Assembly (NCBI RefSeq): GCF_900105315.1
Contig: NZ_LT629766.1
Location: 682,001-746,000 of the forward strand
From: Brevibacterium siliguriense
GTDB taxonomy: Bacteria > Actinomycetota > Actinomycetes > Actinomycetales > Brevibacteriaceae
Length of the DNA: 64,000 nt
Direction: 5' to 3'
The stretch's first letter is position 1. Every line of letters begins with the position of its first letter. The position numbers were made by a program, and so were the translations under genes. The notes under the pieces were generated by a model, which made no database searches, was not told where the DNA came from, and saw only the letters and a program-made list of their open reading frames with translations. Below, one piece after another: positions 43,348 to 52,478 of the stretch.

Positions 43348-44886
43348 TCAGGCAGGTGCCTTGTCGGGGTCGATGTCGACGATCGGCATCGCCTCGATAT
43401 CCATGTCCGGGTTGTCGGCCTGGGTGCGAGCCAGTTCCTCGGCCTCCTCGTGGGTGTTCACTGTCGGGAACGAACCCGGCAGCGGCCGGTGCGCCGATTC
43501 CTTCATGAGCAGTACGGCGACGAGTGCGACGACCGAGAAGAACATGATGTAGAAAGCGGGCATGTACGAGTTGCCGGTGACATCGATGAGCGCCTGGGCG
43601 AACAGCGGCGTGGTGCCGCCGAACAGAGAGACGCCGAGGTTGAATGTCAGGCCCATTGCTCCATAGCGCGACGCGGTCGGGAACAGTGCCGGCAGGGTCG
43701 AGGCGAGGCAGGCGATGTAGAACCCGGCCGGCAGCGCGACCATGAACAGTGCCACCATCACTGCCCACATCTCACCGATCTGCATAACGGCGAAGGCGGG
43801 AACGATGAGGACGATCGTCATGATGGCTGCTGCCAGGAAGACGAACTTGCGGCCCATCTTGTCGGAGAGCTTGCCGATGAGCGGCAGGCACAGCGACATG
43901 ATGACGAGGACCGGGATCGTGGCCACGGCCGCCTGGACATTCGAGACCTTGACGGTCTCTTCCAGGTAGGTGGGCATGAAGCTCGTCAGGGCGTAGCCGA
44001 CCGTCTGGGAGCCTGCGACGACGGCGATGCCGATGAGGATCTCTTTCCAGAAGTGGCGGATGACGCCGATGAGGCCGTGGCGGGCGTACTTGTCGTCCTT
44101 GATCTTGACGTCGCGTCCGGCTTCCTCGCTCACCTCGAAGCTCGGCGTCTCCGGGATCTTCAGACGGAACCAGATGGCGACGGCGCCGAGCGGGATGGCG
44201 ATGAGGAACGGGATCCTCCAGCCGCCGTCGAGCATGGCGTTCTCGCCGTTGATGGACGTGGTGATCACGGTCGTGAGAGCCACTGTTCCGGCACCGGCGG
44301 CGAAGCCAAGGTACGAGCCGACATCGAGCCACGAGGCCCAGTAGCCGCGGGACTTGTCAGGAGCGAACTCCGAGACGTAGGTGGTGGCACCGGCGTACTC
44401 ACCGCCGGTGGAGAAGCCCTGGATCATCTTGAGCAGATAGAGGGGGACGATCACCCACAGGCCGACCTGGGCTGCGGTCGGCAGTATGCCGATGAGGGCG
44501 GTGGCGGTGGCCATGGTGGCCATCGTGAAGAACAGGACCTTCTGGCGGCCGATCTTGTCACCCAGCGGGCCGAGCACCATGCCGCCGAGCGGGCGGACGA
44601 GGAAGGACACGGCGAAGCCGAGGAGGGTCACGAGCAGACCCATCTGTCGGTCCATACCTTCGGTGAAGACGGAGGTCATCGTCACGGCCAGGTAGCCGTA
44701 GACACCGAAGTCGAACCATTCCATGAAGTTGCCGACTGTGGTGCCGCCGATGGCGGTGCGGATCGATTTGGTTTCGACGACGATGCAGTCATCGGCCTCG
44801 AACCGCTTCTGTTTCTTGATTGCACGCCGTTCCCTGCGGGTCGGCTTCTTGTCTTTCTGCGCGGGTCTGTCGTGGGCCTCTGACAT
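43348..44886 (-). CDS. MHS-family MFS symporter, ProP-like
   Basis: A 512-residue, 12-helix proton symporter. A basic N-terminus (RRERRAIKKQKR) precedes GGTTVGNFMEWFDFGVYGYLA and GPLGDKIGRQKVLF, the MHS signatures shared with the proline/betaine transporter ProP. The segment LKMIQGFSTGGEYAG is the ProP-type helix 4-5 region. It has a long acidic C-terminal tail but no obvious ProP coiled coil. A near-consensus CRP/GlxR site is upstream. Placed beside the proposed proline-betaine genes, it is a candidate second importer for compatible solutes. Confidence 0.87.
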   Translation of the reverse strand: MSEAHDRPAQKDKKPTRRERRAIKKQKRFEADDCIVVETKSIRTAIGGTTVGNFMEWFDFGVYGYLAVTMTSVFTEGMDRQMGLLVTLLGFAVSFLVRPLGGMVLGPLGDKIGRQKVLFFTMATMATATALIGILPTAAQVGLWVIVPLYLLKMIQGFSTGGEYAGATTYVSEFAPDKSRGYWASWLDVGSYLGFAAGAGTVALTTVITTSINGENAMLDGGWRIPFLIAIPLGAVAIWFRLKIPETPSFEVSEEAGRDVKIKDDKYARHGLIGVIRHFWKEILIGIAVVAGSQTVGYALTSFMPTYLEETVKVSNVQAAVATIPVLVIMSLCLPLIGKLSDKMGRKFVFLAAAIMTIVLIVPAFAVMQIGEMWAVMVALFMVALPAGFYIACLASTLPALFPTASRYGAMGLTFNLGVSLFGGTTPLFAQALIDVTGNSYMPAFYIMFFSVVALVAVLLMKESAHRPLPGSFPTVNTHEEAEELARTQADNPDMDIEAMPIVDIDPDKAPA

Positions 44887-45028
44887 CAGTGGTTCCTCGT
44901 TTCAGCTGCTGCTGGGCAAGTTGCAGGGCCGAGTCGCCGGAATGGTGCGAACTCTGCGCGGCAGTTGCTGTCGGATTTCGACAATGCAGATCATCCTTGC
45001 GTGGCACTCAACGAGTGTCAATAAAAAT

Positions 45029-45044
45029 TGTGACACAGTTCACG
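45029..45044. promoter_or_regulatory. CRP/GlxR-like site ahead of the ProP-like gene
   Basis: TGTGA-CACAGT-TCACG matches TGTGA-N6-TCACA at nine of ten positions. It sits 143 bases ahead of the symporter start, partly overlapping a GTGTCA-N10-TGACAC dyad (45015-45036). A cAMP-responsive control of solute uptake is plausible. Confidence 0.55.
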
Positions 45045-45119
45045 ATGAATGCGCCTGTGGGCAGTTGCCTTCGTTGGAATTCGTCCGCCGGTCCAGAAGA
45101 TACGCAAAAGCGATCTTGT

Positions 45120-46739
45120 CTAATTCGCAATCTCTCTTGTCCAGAGGCCTTGTCGATTGGGGCCTTCGGGCTCGGGGCGAACGGATGTTGCGGATCCCCC
45201 AGTCGTGCTGGGGGATCCGGGCTCGGAGGGAGTGCCGGGGTCGTCGCTGGGTTCCGGCTCGGAGGGAGTGCCGGGGTCATCGGGGGTCTCGGGCTCGGAA
45301 GGAGTGCCGGGCTCGGTCGGCGTCCCGGGATCGTCGGTGGGCTCCGGCTGGGAAGGCGTGTCTGGCGACTCCGGCTCATCCGGAGCCGACGGCTCCTCCG
45401 GGGTCGTGGGGTCATCGGAGTCGGCAGGTTTCGATGGAGTGCCGGTCGGGGTCGAGCTGGAGGAGTCTGCTGGTGACTCGGCGGCCCGGTCTCCCTCCCG
45501 GGGCGACGTATCGCGGTCTTCATCGCGTCGACTCGGCGGATCGTCTCTGTGCGCCGGGTCAGTGGACGCGGAACTACCGGACCCGGTTGAGGCGCTTGTT
45601 TCGTCTCTTGCGTCGGTGGTGCTCGCTGAGTCAGGGGTGGAACCGGTGCCTGCGTCTGTGGTGCTGTTTGTGCGAGGGCCGGGTTCGGAAGCCCCGTGCG
45701 GCAGGATCGCGAACCCGAGAAGGGTGCAGAGCAGGCCGAGGCACGCCGCAATGAGAGGAATGAGCACCGGCTTCGGCAGAGTGAACTTCGCGTTCTCGTC
45801 GTGGTCGGTTGGGCCATCGGACTTGGCCGCAGGGTAGTTCGCCGAGTGCGCTGAGGCTGAGGGCGCTGCCGTCATCTGCAGAGTTGCCGCTGCGGCCGTG
45901 GTAGTTTCATCGATTGTTTCTGTCGAAGGCTCGCCGGTTGCCTTCGGAGCTTCGGAGGCGGCGGTGACAGCCGAGGGCTCTGAGGCGTCGGCGCCGGACT
46001 CACCGGAGTATGCGGCATCGGGCGGTTCGGTTGCGGCGGGGAGCTCATCGGTGTCGACCGAACCTGCGGCTGCCGCCTCGGTGTCGTGATCCGACTGGGG
46101 CGCCGCGACGAAAGTGTCGGAGAGGCGTTCGATGAGTATCGGCGAAGTGAGTAGGGCAGGAACTAGCTCGGCACGGTCAGCGATCGAACGCGGCCCGTCA
46201 GCGGGACGAGTCTGCGCCCACGTGTTCTCTAGCTCCTCGTGGGCCCGAGCAGTGAGTCGCTCCGCCGTGGCTGAGGTGATGCCGAGCAATTCGGCGGCGG
46301 ACTGTGCCGACTGGCCCTCGACTTCTCTCAGCCAGAGTATCCGCTGCCAATTGTCGGGCAACGACGAAAACGAGGAGGCGATGAGGGCCGAGGAGGAGAG
46401 GTCCTCCGGCTCTGCTTCGGCGAACTCGGGCGATGAAGCAGCGGAGCCTCTGTCGGGTCCCCGGCTGATCTCGTCACAGATGAGGGCAACAATGCTCGAG
46501 GTCCTGTCGGCGCTGCCGTTAAGCAGCGATTTCAGGATCGCAAGGAAGGCGGCGTCGGCCCGGGCGCGAGGGTTCGGCGTATCTGCGGCGGTCAAAGCCG
46601 CAAAAGTCGCAGCTGAGGCGATGTGGCGACGGTAGAACTCTGAGAAGGCTCCGGTGGTCCCAGCGTCGATGAGGGAGAAGAGCTCCTCTTCCGTGAAATC
46701 AGCGAGAGAGTCTCCAGGGAGATGTTCGTTCTTGTCCAT
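45120..46739 (-). CDS. ECF-sigma-like protein with membrane anchor and extracellular repeat tail
   Basis: A 539-residue fusion. Residues 15-170 resemble an ECF sigma factor: a weak region 2 (LFSLIDAGTTGAFSEFYRRH) and a clear region 4 (SSLPDNWQRILWLREVEGQSAQSAAELLGIT, then the recognition helix). A Glu/Ala/Ser-rich linker leads to one transmembrane helix near 325-345 (VLIPLIAACLGLLCTLLGFAIL). The remaining 190 residues are Ser/Thr/Asp then Pro/Glu repeats (DDPGTPSEPE), outside the membrane. ATG 46739 follows AGGA. It has no separate anti-sigma partner, so the tail may tether or sense. Region 2 is degenerate and may not bind promoters. Confidence 0.72.
   Translation of the reverse strand: MDKNEHLPGDSLADFTEEELFSLIDAGTTGAFSEFYRRHIASAATFAALTAADTPNPRARADAAFLAILKSLLNGSADRTSSIVALICDEISRGPDRGSAASSPEFAEAEPEDLSSSALIASSFSSLPDNWQRILWLREVEGQSAQSAAELLGITSATAERLTARAHEELENTWAQTRPADGPRSIADRAELVPALLTSPILIERLSDTFVAAPQSDHDTEAAAAGSVDTDELPAATEPPDAAYSGESGADASEPSAVTAASEAPKATGEPSTETIDETTTAAAATLQMTAAPSASAHSANYPAAKSDGPTDHDENAKFTLPKPVLIPLIAACLGLLCTLLGFAILPHGASEPGPRTNSTTDAGTGSTPDSASTTDARDETSASTGSGSSASTDPAHRDDPPSRRDEDRDTSPREGDRAAESPADSSSSTPTGTPSKPADSDDPTTPEEPSAPDEPESPDTPSQPEPTDDPGTPTEPGTPSEPETPDDPGTPSEPEPSDDPGTPSEPGSPSTTGGSATSVRPEPEGPNRQGLWTREIAN
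45191..45219. repeat. 12-bp perfect inverted repeat inside the sigma-like gene
   Basis: CGGATCCCCCAG (45191-45202) and its complement (45208-45219) flank TCGTG, within the last 35 codons of the minus-strand gene. The hairpin could slow transcription near the 3' end or protect the transcript. Confidence 0.5.
45220..45330. repeat. Tandem 36-bp repeats encoding a Pro/Glu-rich tail
   Basis: GGCTCGGAGGGAGTGCCGGG begins at 45220 and 45256 and, with changes, at 45292, a 36-base period. It encodes 12-residue units of the form DDPGTPSEPEPS. Nearly identical DNA in the first two copies suggests recent slippage or recombination. Confidence 0.8.
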
Positions 46740-47013
46740 CGTGTCCTGTGTCACTGGGAGTCGATCGGCTGCCCGCATTGCGTCGGTTCGACAGAGAGGG
46801 GGAAGATCGCTCGAATGCAGGTCGGACGGGCTTGAACACGTCCACACCGAGGACCGTAGCGTAATGATCGGAATTTCGCATTCGGAATCACCAGATGAGT
46901 CAGGAAGGGGTCATGATGCAGTCATCAATCCAATCGCTGCGAGGTCATGGGGAGTCACCGATGGAAGCGACGCAGAGCCGCTGACAGCATGCACAGAGTG
47001 CCGAGGCGAGCCC
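46740..47013. other. Intergenic region without recognised features
   Basis: 274 bases upstream of the sigma-like gene and downstream of the decarboxylase gene. It must hold the promoter of the sigma-like gene. I see an AT-richer segment around 46856-46885 but no clear hexamers, RNA gene or open frame. Confidence 0.4.
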
Positions 47014-48558
47014 TCAGTTCCTGACGACGCGATAGGTCTCGAGGCCGGAATCGACGGCGCCGCGGACGTGACCGGAAGGACTCGCCGCCACGGTCTGGAG
47101 GAATTCGACGGTCTCGGCGGTGATCTCCTCGCCGGGCAGGACATTCGGAATGCCGGGAGGATAGGCGGCCAGTGAACTGACGCTCACCCGACCAACCGCT
47201 TCCGCGGCGGGGACGAGTTCGGAGTCGGCGAAATACGCCTCACGCGGGGTCATCGCCAAACGGCCGGCTGTGGGCAGCGGCGGGAGAGCGTCTGCCGGGC
47301 TCGTCGCCGTGGCGGAGTCCGCGGTCTCTAGGCGCAGGGTCTCCAGGGCGTCGATGAGGCGGCCGATGTCCGGGGATTTTCCGATGCCGATGAGTGCGAC
47401 GAGGGTGGTTGCCGTCGACATCTCGGGGAAGATGTCGAAGTCCTCGGCCAGGCGTTTTCGCACCGTGTGCCCGTCGAGTCCGGTGGCGGTGATGTCGATG
47501 GGCAGGCGGAAGGGGTCGATGTCGACGACGTCGGCATGGCCGAGGAACTCGCCGGACAGCAGGTGATAGCGGTCGGTGGCCTCGATCTGCGCACGGATGT
47601 GGCGGATGTTCTCCAGTGACTCTGCGATCGCCTCGGTCGAGGTCATGAGTTCGCGGCGGGCCAGGTCGATCGAGGCCATGAGGTGTGCGTTCTCGCTCGT
47701 CGAGGCGGTCATCATGAAAGCCCTGGCCAGCGCCGGTTCGAGGCGATCGGCGAATTCGGTGTCGCCGAGGTGGAGGAGCGCGGACTGGGTGAGTGAGCCC
47801 GCGAGTTTGTGCGTGCTCATGATGACGATGTCCGCACCCTGGGTAACGGGGGAGGCCGGCAGGTCAGGGTGGAAACCGAAGTGGGCACCCCAGGCGGCGT
47901 CGACGATCAGTGCCGCACCTGCTTCGTGGGCCGCCTCGGCGAGGGATTCGACGTCGGCGACGGCGCCGAAGTAGCTCGGGGTCACGAGGTAGACGGCGGT
48001 CACGGGCTCGGGGTGGCTGCGGATGGCCTGGCGCAGGGCGTCGGGGGTGACGCCGTGGGCGATGCCGTTGACTTCGTCGACGTTGGGGTAGACGAAGCCG
48101 GGGTTGAGTCCGGCCAGCACGATGCCGTCGATGAAGCTCGAATGCGCGCTGCGCTGGGCGACGACTCCGGTGCCGAGGGTGCCGATCGCCAGGGCGGCCA
48201 TGCGGTTGCCCTGCGAGGAGCCGTTGGTGAGGAACCAGGTGCGGCGGGCGCCCCAGGCCTCGGCAGCCAATTGCAGGGATTCGTCCTTCGGGGTGTCGAC
48301 GCCGAGGTCGATGCCGTCGAAGAGCGGAGGGATGTCCAGGGAGAGGGTGTGCTCGCCGAAGAATTCGGCTTGACCTGCGGAGATGCCCTCGGTCGTGCCT
48401 CCGTGTCCGGGTGTGGACAGGAACAGCGAATTGCGGTCGGCCGCGTGCGCCAGAGCTTCGGCATAGGGCGCGCGTGACTGTGTGAGGGCACGATACCTCG
48501 GCGACTCCGATGATGAGTGCGGGGCCGGGGGCATGGGGGAGTCCTGGTGCACGGTCAT
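47014..48558 (-). CDS. Orn/Lys/Arg decarboxylase-type PLP enzyme
   Basis: A 514-residue fold-type-I PLP enzyme of the short, actinobacterial/Bacillus SpeA-YaaO-like type. The Schiff-base Lys251 is in MSTHKLAGSLTQ, the aspartate that binds the PLP nitrogen in VDAAWGAHFGFH, and TPGHGG near residue 50 is typical of the family. It would decarboxylate arginine, lysine or ornithine to a diamine. A LysR gene is divergent with dyads between them. The protein lacks the N-terminal wing domain of the large E. coli enzymes, normal for this group. Confidence 0.85.
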   Translation of the reverse strand: MTVHQDSPMPPAPHSSSESPRYRALTQSRAPYAEALAHAADRNSLFLSTPGHGGTTEGISAGQAEFFGEHTLSLDIPPLFDGIDLGVDTPKDESLQLAAEAWGARRTWFLTNGSSQGNRMAALAIGTLGTGVVAQRSAHSSFIDGIVLAGLNPGFVYPNVDEVNGIAHGVTPDALRQAIRSHPEPVTAVYLVTPSYFGAVADVESLAEAAHEAGAALIVDAAWGAHFGFHPDLPASPVTQGADIVIMSTHKLAGSLTQSALLHLGDTEFADRLEPALARAFMMTASTSENAHLMASIDLARRELMTSTEAIAESLENIRHIRAQIEATDRYHLLSGEFLGHADVVDIDPFRLPIDITATGLDGHTVRKRLAEDFDIFPEMSTATTLVALIGIGKSPDIGRLIDALETLRLETADSATATSPADALPPLPTAGRLAMTPREAYFADSELVPAAEAVGRVSVSSLAAYPPGIPNVLPGEEITAETVEFLQTVAASPSGHVRGAVDSGLETYRVVRN

Positions 48559-48595
48559 GTGTCCAGATTAAGGAGGAGAGCAGGTACGAGAGAAT

Positions 48596-48638
48596 AGCAA
48601 CTTTCCTCCATTGCTCTATAGTCAGTATTGAACTCAAT
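48596..48638. promoter_or_regulatory. Two dyads in the decarboxylase-LysR divergent promoter
   Basis: AGCAA-N10-TTGCT at 48596-48615 and ATTGA-AC-TCAAT at 48627-48638 fall in the 91-base gap between the two starts. Both have LysR-like symmetry and are close enough for a tetramer to span. Confidence 0.45.
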
Positions 48639-48649
48639 GAGGGAGATCA

Positions 48650-49654
48650 ATGGAACCTCTGGATACCCGCGGCCTCACCGCTCTGCGCGCCGTGGCCGAC
48701 ACCGGATCCGTCGCCGCGGCAGCCGACGCGCTGCAGTGGAGCCAGCCGACGGTCAATCACCATCTGCGCAACCTCGAACGCTCTCTGGGCGCCACTCTGC
48801 TCGATCGCACTCCGCGCGGATCGCAGCCGACGACCGTGGGCAGCCTCGTCGTGACCCGGGCCGTGGAGATCCTCGGACTGTGCCAGCGCCTCGGCGCCGA
48901 GGTGGCCCTCTGGCGGGAATCCCAAGCTGTGCCGGTGCGCATCGGGGCCGTCCCCACGGTCGGGGCGCGCGTCATTCCGAGCCTGCACGATCAGCTGCAG
49001 GCCCGCCCCAGGTGGCAGACCCGCGACGAGGCGGTCGCCGGGGACCGGACGGAGGTGCTCACCGCCGCCCTGGACGTGACGATGGACGAGCACGCGAAGC
49101 TCGTCTCCCGGCTCGAATCCGGGGACCTCGATCTCGCGCTGCTCGTGTCGACCGATCTCGACCGGACATGGATTCCGGCAACACTCAATGCCGCCCATCT
49201 GTATTCGGAGCGGCTCTTCCTGTGCGTGCCGAAGTCCATCGGTCCGATCAGCGTGGACGACCACGGGCGGCCGGATCTCACAGCGCTCGTCTCGCAGACC
49301 TGGGCGTTCAGCATCGACCCGGGTGACGCCATCGACGAGGTGGTTCGCTCCTTCTGCCTGTCCGCAGGATTCGAACCTCGCGTGGGGATGCGCATGGATG
49401 ACTACGCAGCCATCAACCGGATGATCTCCGCCGGCCTGGCGGTGGCGATGATTCCCGAATCATCGCTGTCGACCGACACGGACATCACCGTCATCCCGAT
49501 GCCGCTGAGCGACTGCCGCCGTGACGTTCTGCTCGTCTCCCGGTCCTCGCGACCGCAGGTGCGCGCCCGTCACGATCCGATCGTCGATGCGCACAATTCC
49601 GCCATCGCCGAGGTGGTCGCCGACGTCCGCACCGTCACCCGGCAGTGGCGGTGA
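48650..49654 (+). CDS. LysR-family transcriptional regulator
   Basis: A 334-residue LTTR, slightly long because of a polar insert near residues 90-150. The helix-turn-helix is at residues 5-45 (LRAVADTGSVAAAADALQWSQPTVNHHLRNLE) and the effector domain follows. ATG 48650 follows GGGAGA. It is divergent from the Orn/Lys/Arg-type decarboxylase and likely regulates it in response to a basic amino acid. Confidence 0.88.
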   Translation: MEPLDTRGLTALRAVADTGSVAAAADALQWSQPTVNHHLRNLERSLGATLLDRTPRGSQPTTVGSLVVTRAVEILGLCQRLGAEVALWRESQAVPVRIGAVPTVGARVIPSLHDQLQARPRWQTRDEAVAGDRTEVLTAALDVTMDEHAKLVSRLESGDLDLALLVSTDLDRTWIPATLNAAHLYSERLFLCVPKSIGPISVDDHGRPDLTALVSQTWAFSIDPGDAIDEVVRSFCLSAGFEPRVGMRMDDYAAINRMISAGLAVAMIPESSLSTDTDITVIPMPLSDCRRDVLLVSRSSRPQVRARHDPIVDAHNSAIAEVVADVRTVTRQWR

Positions 49655-49689
49655 CGCCGCGGTTTCAGAGTAGCGGTCAAGAATGCGTC

Positions 49690-51075
49690 TCAGAGCGCGA
49701 GGATCGCGGGCACCGTGAGCACTGCGACGTAGTAGCCCATGAACTGGACGCCGGCGTGCATGCCGATGAACCGGTTGAACAGTCCGCCGACGAGTCCGAC
49801 GGTGAGCGTCACCCCCAGGGCGAGCAGTCCGCCTTCATAGAGGCAGATGACGCAGATGAGGGCGGCGAAGCCGGCGATGATCGCTTCGTGGGAGACCGAC
49901 TTCATCACCCAGGTCGCAGCACGATGGGCGTTCGTCATCACGAAGGGGTAGGCGATGGCGACCGCGATGACGGCGGCGATGACGGCGAAGAGAGCGAACT
50001 GACCGGTCGTGAGCAGGTCGTGGAGATTATTCGTCGTTCCCGTCTCAGCATCGAGGGTGTAGACGGGAGGAGCGTTGAACAGCGGTCCTGCGGGACCGGC
50101 CGCCATCGGTGACAGAGGCAGGCCGATCGCGATGAGCGGGATGAGAGTCTCGGCGATATAGGTCGACTCTGTGGTTCCGTTGCGGACAGTGATGACGGTG
50201 GTGAGTCGTTCGTACCCGTTCTTGACCCGGCTTCCGACGATCTCGCCCATGAGCACAGCCATGGCCACGGGGGAGAAGACGAAGGTCGCCGAGGTGATCG
50301 CCGCTGAACCGCTGGTGTATGCCAGTTGCTTTCCGGTCAGCACTGTGAAGGGGTTCGGCATCCTCGAACCCCCTGCGGGCCGGACGTCGGGAGCAAGATT
50401 GAATTCCTGCTTGCCCGACTGCTGCATCGAGCGGCGTCCGGCAGGAGAGAGCGCAGCGAACAGGTCGAAGATGAGCGGACCGGTGGCGATGCCGAGGAAG
50501 AACGAAGTGGTGAAGGTCGCTTCCTTCTGCTCCATGATGAAGGCCTGCAGGCCGACGATGAGCAGGACGAACGGGACGAGTCCCGCAACCGCAGCGATCT
50601 TGCCCTTCGAGGTGTAGGCGACGAGAACGGCCGCGGCGATGAAGATCCAGGGAGCGGCAGCACCGATCGCCTCGGCGAAAGGAGTGAGTACGAGGGCGAA
50701 CACGATCGACAGCGGAATGGCAATGGCAACTGAGACGACTCCACCGGAGATCGCCTTCTGCAGTGCGATATGCGGGATTCCGAGAGACCTCAGCAGCTGC
50801 GCCTCACGCAGCATCGGCACCGCCGTGGTGTCACCGGGGATTCCGAGGAGAGTCGTCGGTACGGCGTGGGAGATGTGTTTGGCAATGATCGCGGCGAGGA
50901 AGAACGCGAGCACCCCGGCAGGAGGCACCCCGATGAGGATGACAAGCAGCGCCAAGGGTGCCACGATCGCCGTCTCGTCTGTTCCCGAGATCAGTCCGAT
51001 TCCGGTGAAGAGCACCCCGGAGAGGAGCGCCATCCCGACGGCCCACAGTACTGGTTCGATGAGTTCCGCGGTCAC
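49690..51075 (-). CDS. TctA-like large membrane subunit of a tripartite-tricarboxylate-type transporter
   Basis: A 461-residue protein with about 11 helices. The segment HAVPTTLLGIPGDTTAVPMLREAQ near residues 70-95 matches the TctA hairpin motif (IPGTPAS in classical members), and a second copy-like region is near LIPLIAIGLPLSPMAAGPAG. It would catalyse sodium- or proton-coupled uptake of a carboxylate. It overlaps the small membrane protein gene by four bases and ends the HMG-CoA operon. No TctC periplasmic protein is present. The cargo is inferred to be mevalonate. Confidence 0.8.
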   Translation of the reverse strand: MTAELIEPVLWAVGMALLSGVLFTGIGLISGTDETAIVAPLALLVILIGVPPAGVLAFFLAAIIAKHISHAVPTTLLGIPGDTTAVPMLREAQLLRSLGIPHIALQKAISGGVVSVAIAIPLSIVFALVLTPFAEAIGAAAPWIFIAAAVLVAYTSKGKIAAVAGLVPFVLLIVGLQAFIMEQKEATFTTSFFLGIATGPLIFDLFAALSPAGRRSMQQSGKQEFNLAPDVRPAGGSRMPNPFTVLTGKQLAYTSGSAAITSATFVFSPVAMAVLMGEIVGSRVKNGYERLTTVITVRNGTTESTYIAETLIPLIAIGLPLSPMAAGPAGPLFNAPPVYTLDAETGTTNNLHDLLTTGQFALFAVIAAVIAVAIAYPFVMTNAHRAATWVMKSVSHEAIIAGFAALICVICLYEGGLLALGVTLTVGLVGGLFNRFIGMHAGVQFMGYYVAVLTVPAILAL

Positions 51076-51494
51076 TTGTGCCCGCCCTTCTCGCGGATGC
51101 GCGCCTCATGGTTGTCGACGAGGGCGTCGAAGAGACCGAGGGCTCGGACTTCTGCCTGAACTCCCGGACCGAGGTCGCGGGGGTCGCCGAGATCCCCGTA
51201 TTCCTCGACGACCTCGTCGATGATCTCCTGCCGATTGCGGGTGTCGGCCGCCGAGGTGGTGATCACTCTCTTGGGTTTGAACAGAAGCCCGGAGACCACG
51301 GCGCCGACGATGCAGCCGACGATGCCGACGAGGAGCGCATAGGAGTGACCCAGCGCTTCATCGCCTCCGGTGGCGAAGAGATGATCGGCGATGAGGTAGG
51401 CCGGGACTGCTGTCCCGACGGCTATGGCGATTCCGCCGATGAGATGTCTGGGATCGACGGTGTCATTCCACACCTCGAGCAATTGCGGCATCAT
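51072..51494 (-). CDS. Small membrane protein, probable TctB-like partner
   Basis: A 140-residue protein with two or three helices (HLIGGIAIAVGTAVPAYLIAD, SYALLVGIVGCIVGAVVSGLL) and a polar, acidic C-terminal cytoplasmic tail of about 65 residues. The place between HMG-CoA lyase and the TctA-like gene suggests the small subunit of that transporter, but TctB usually has four helices and the tail is unusual. Coupled to the TctA-like gene by an ATGA overlap. Confidence 0.6.
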   Translation of the reverse strand: MMPQLLEVWNDTVDPRHLIGGIAIAVGTAVPAYLIADHLFATGGDEALGHSYALLVGIVGCIVGAVVSGLLFKPKRVITTSAADTRNRQEIIDEVVEEYGDLGDPRDLGPGVQAEVRALGLFDALVDNHEARIREKGGHK

Positions 51495-51542
51495 TGCCTG
51501 CCTTCTGTCGGCCGACGACTGTCGGGAACGTGAACGATGGAA

Positions 51543-52478
51543 CTACCGGCTGAGGATGGCCGAGGACGTTGCGGATGGAAGCGCAATGCCGAGCTGCTCG
51601 CCCAGCCACTGGCTGATCGACGCCAAGGCGTCGATGTCGACGCCGGTGGAGATGCCCAGCCCCTGGAGCATCCAGAGAAGATCCTCAGTGGCGAGGTTTC
51701 CGGAAGCTGTGCGGGCGAAGGGGCAGCCACCGATCCCTCCTGCCGATGCGTCGAACTGACTGACACCTGCTTGAAGCGCGGAGTAGACATTCGCAAGCGC
51801 CTGGCCATAGGTGTTGTGGGTGTGCAGGGCGATCCGATAGATCGGAATCCCGGCGCCGACCAGGCTATCAAGAACAGCGGTCACATGACCGGGAGTCGCG
51901 GTTCCGATGGTATCGCCGAGCGAGATCGTCAGGCATCCTGCATCGACGAGGCTACGCGCAGCCGTGGCGACGCGATCGGGATCGACTGCGCCTTCCCAGG
52001 GGTCCCCGAAGACCATCGACAGATAACCGCGCACCCGCAGGCCCGCAGCGGTCGCTGCGCGTGCCACCTCGAGGCTGCGATCGGTGGTGTGCTGAACGGA
52101 ACCGCCGAGGTTGGCCTGGGCGAACGATTCGGTGACGCTGATGAAGACCGAGGCGTCTTTCGTTCCCGCTGCAACGGCATCATCGAGACCCCTTCGATTC
52201 GGGACGAGGACGGGGAACGCGATTTCGGAGTCCAGGTCGAGCCCGGCGAGCACCGATCGGGTGTCGGCCATCTGGGGAACGGTCCGCGGAGAGACGAAGC
52301 TTCCGGCTTCGATGGTCTTCAGGCCGGCATCGGAGAGCCGCCGAATCAGTTCGAGTCGCGTTGAGACAGGAAGAGTGCGTGCTTGCGACTGCAGACCGTC
52401 TCGAGCGCTGACTTCGCAGACGCTGACCTCGGTCGGCAGGTTCGACGACGTAAACTGCTGGGGAAGCTGTGCCGTCAT
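51543..52478 (-). CDS. mvaB: Hydroxymethylglutaryl-CoA lyase
   Basis: A 311-residue TIM-barrel lyase that splits HMG-CoA to acetyl-CoA and acetoacetate. SARDGLQSQ carries the catalytic Arg-Asp pair, LHTHNTYGQALAN holds the metal-binding histidines, and GGIGGCPFA is the family signature with the active-site cysteine. Its start overlaps the stop of HMG-CoA reductase by four bases. The mvaA-mvaB order is that of the Pseudomonas mevalonii mevalonate-degradation operon. Alone, such an enzyme would suggest leucine breakdown, but no leucine genes are near. Confidence 0.93.
   Translation of the reverse strand: MTAQLPQQFTSSNLPTEVSVCEVSARDGLQSQARTLPVSTRLELIRRLSDAGLKTIEAGSFVSPRTVPQMADTRSVLAGLDLDSEIAFPVLVPNRRGLDDAVAAGTKDASVFISVTESFAQANLGGSVQHTTDRSLEVARAATAAGLRVRGYLSMVFGDPWEGAVDPDRVATAARSLVDAGCLTISLGDTIGTATPGHVTAVLDSLVGAGIPIYRIALHTHNTYGQALANVYSALQAGVSQFDASAGGIGGCPFARTASGNLATEDLLWMLQGLGISTGVDIDALASISQWLGEQLGIALPSATSSAILSR

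Noticed and set aside
51543-52478. HMG-CoA lyase as part of leucine degradation
   Set aside because: It is coupled to HMG-CoA reductase and a transporter; no isovaleryl-CoA dehydrogenase or methylcrotonyl-CoA carboxylase genes are near.
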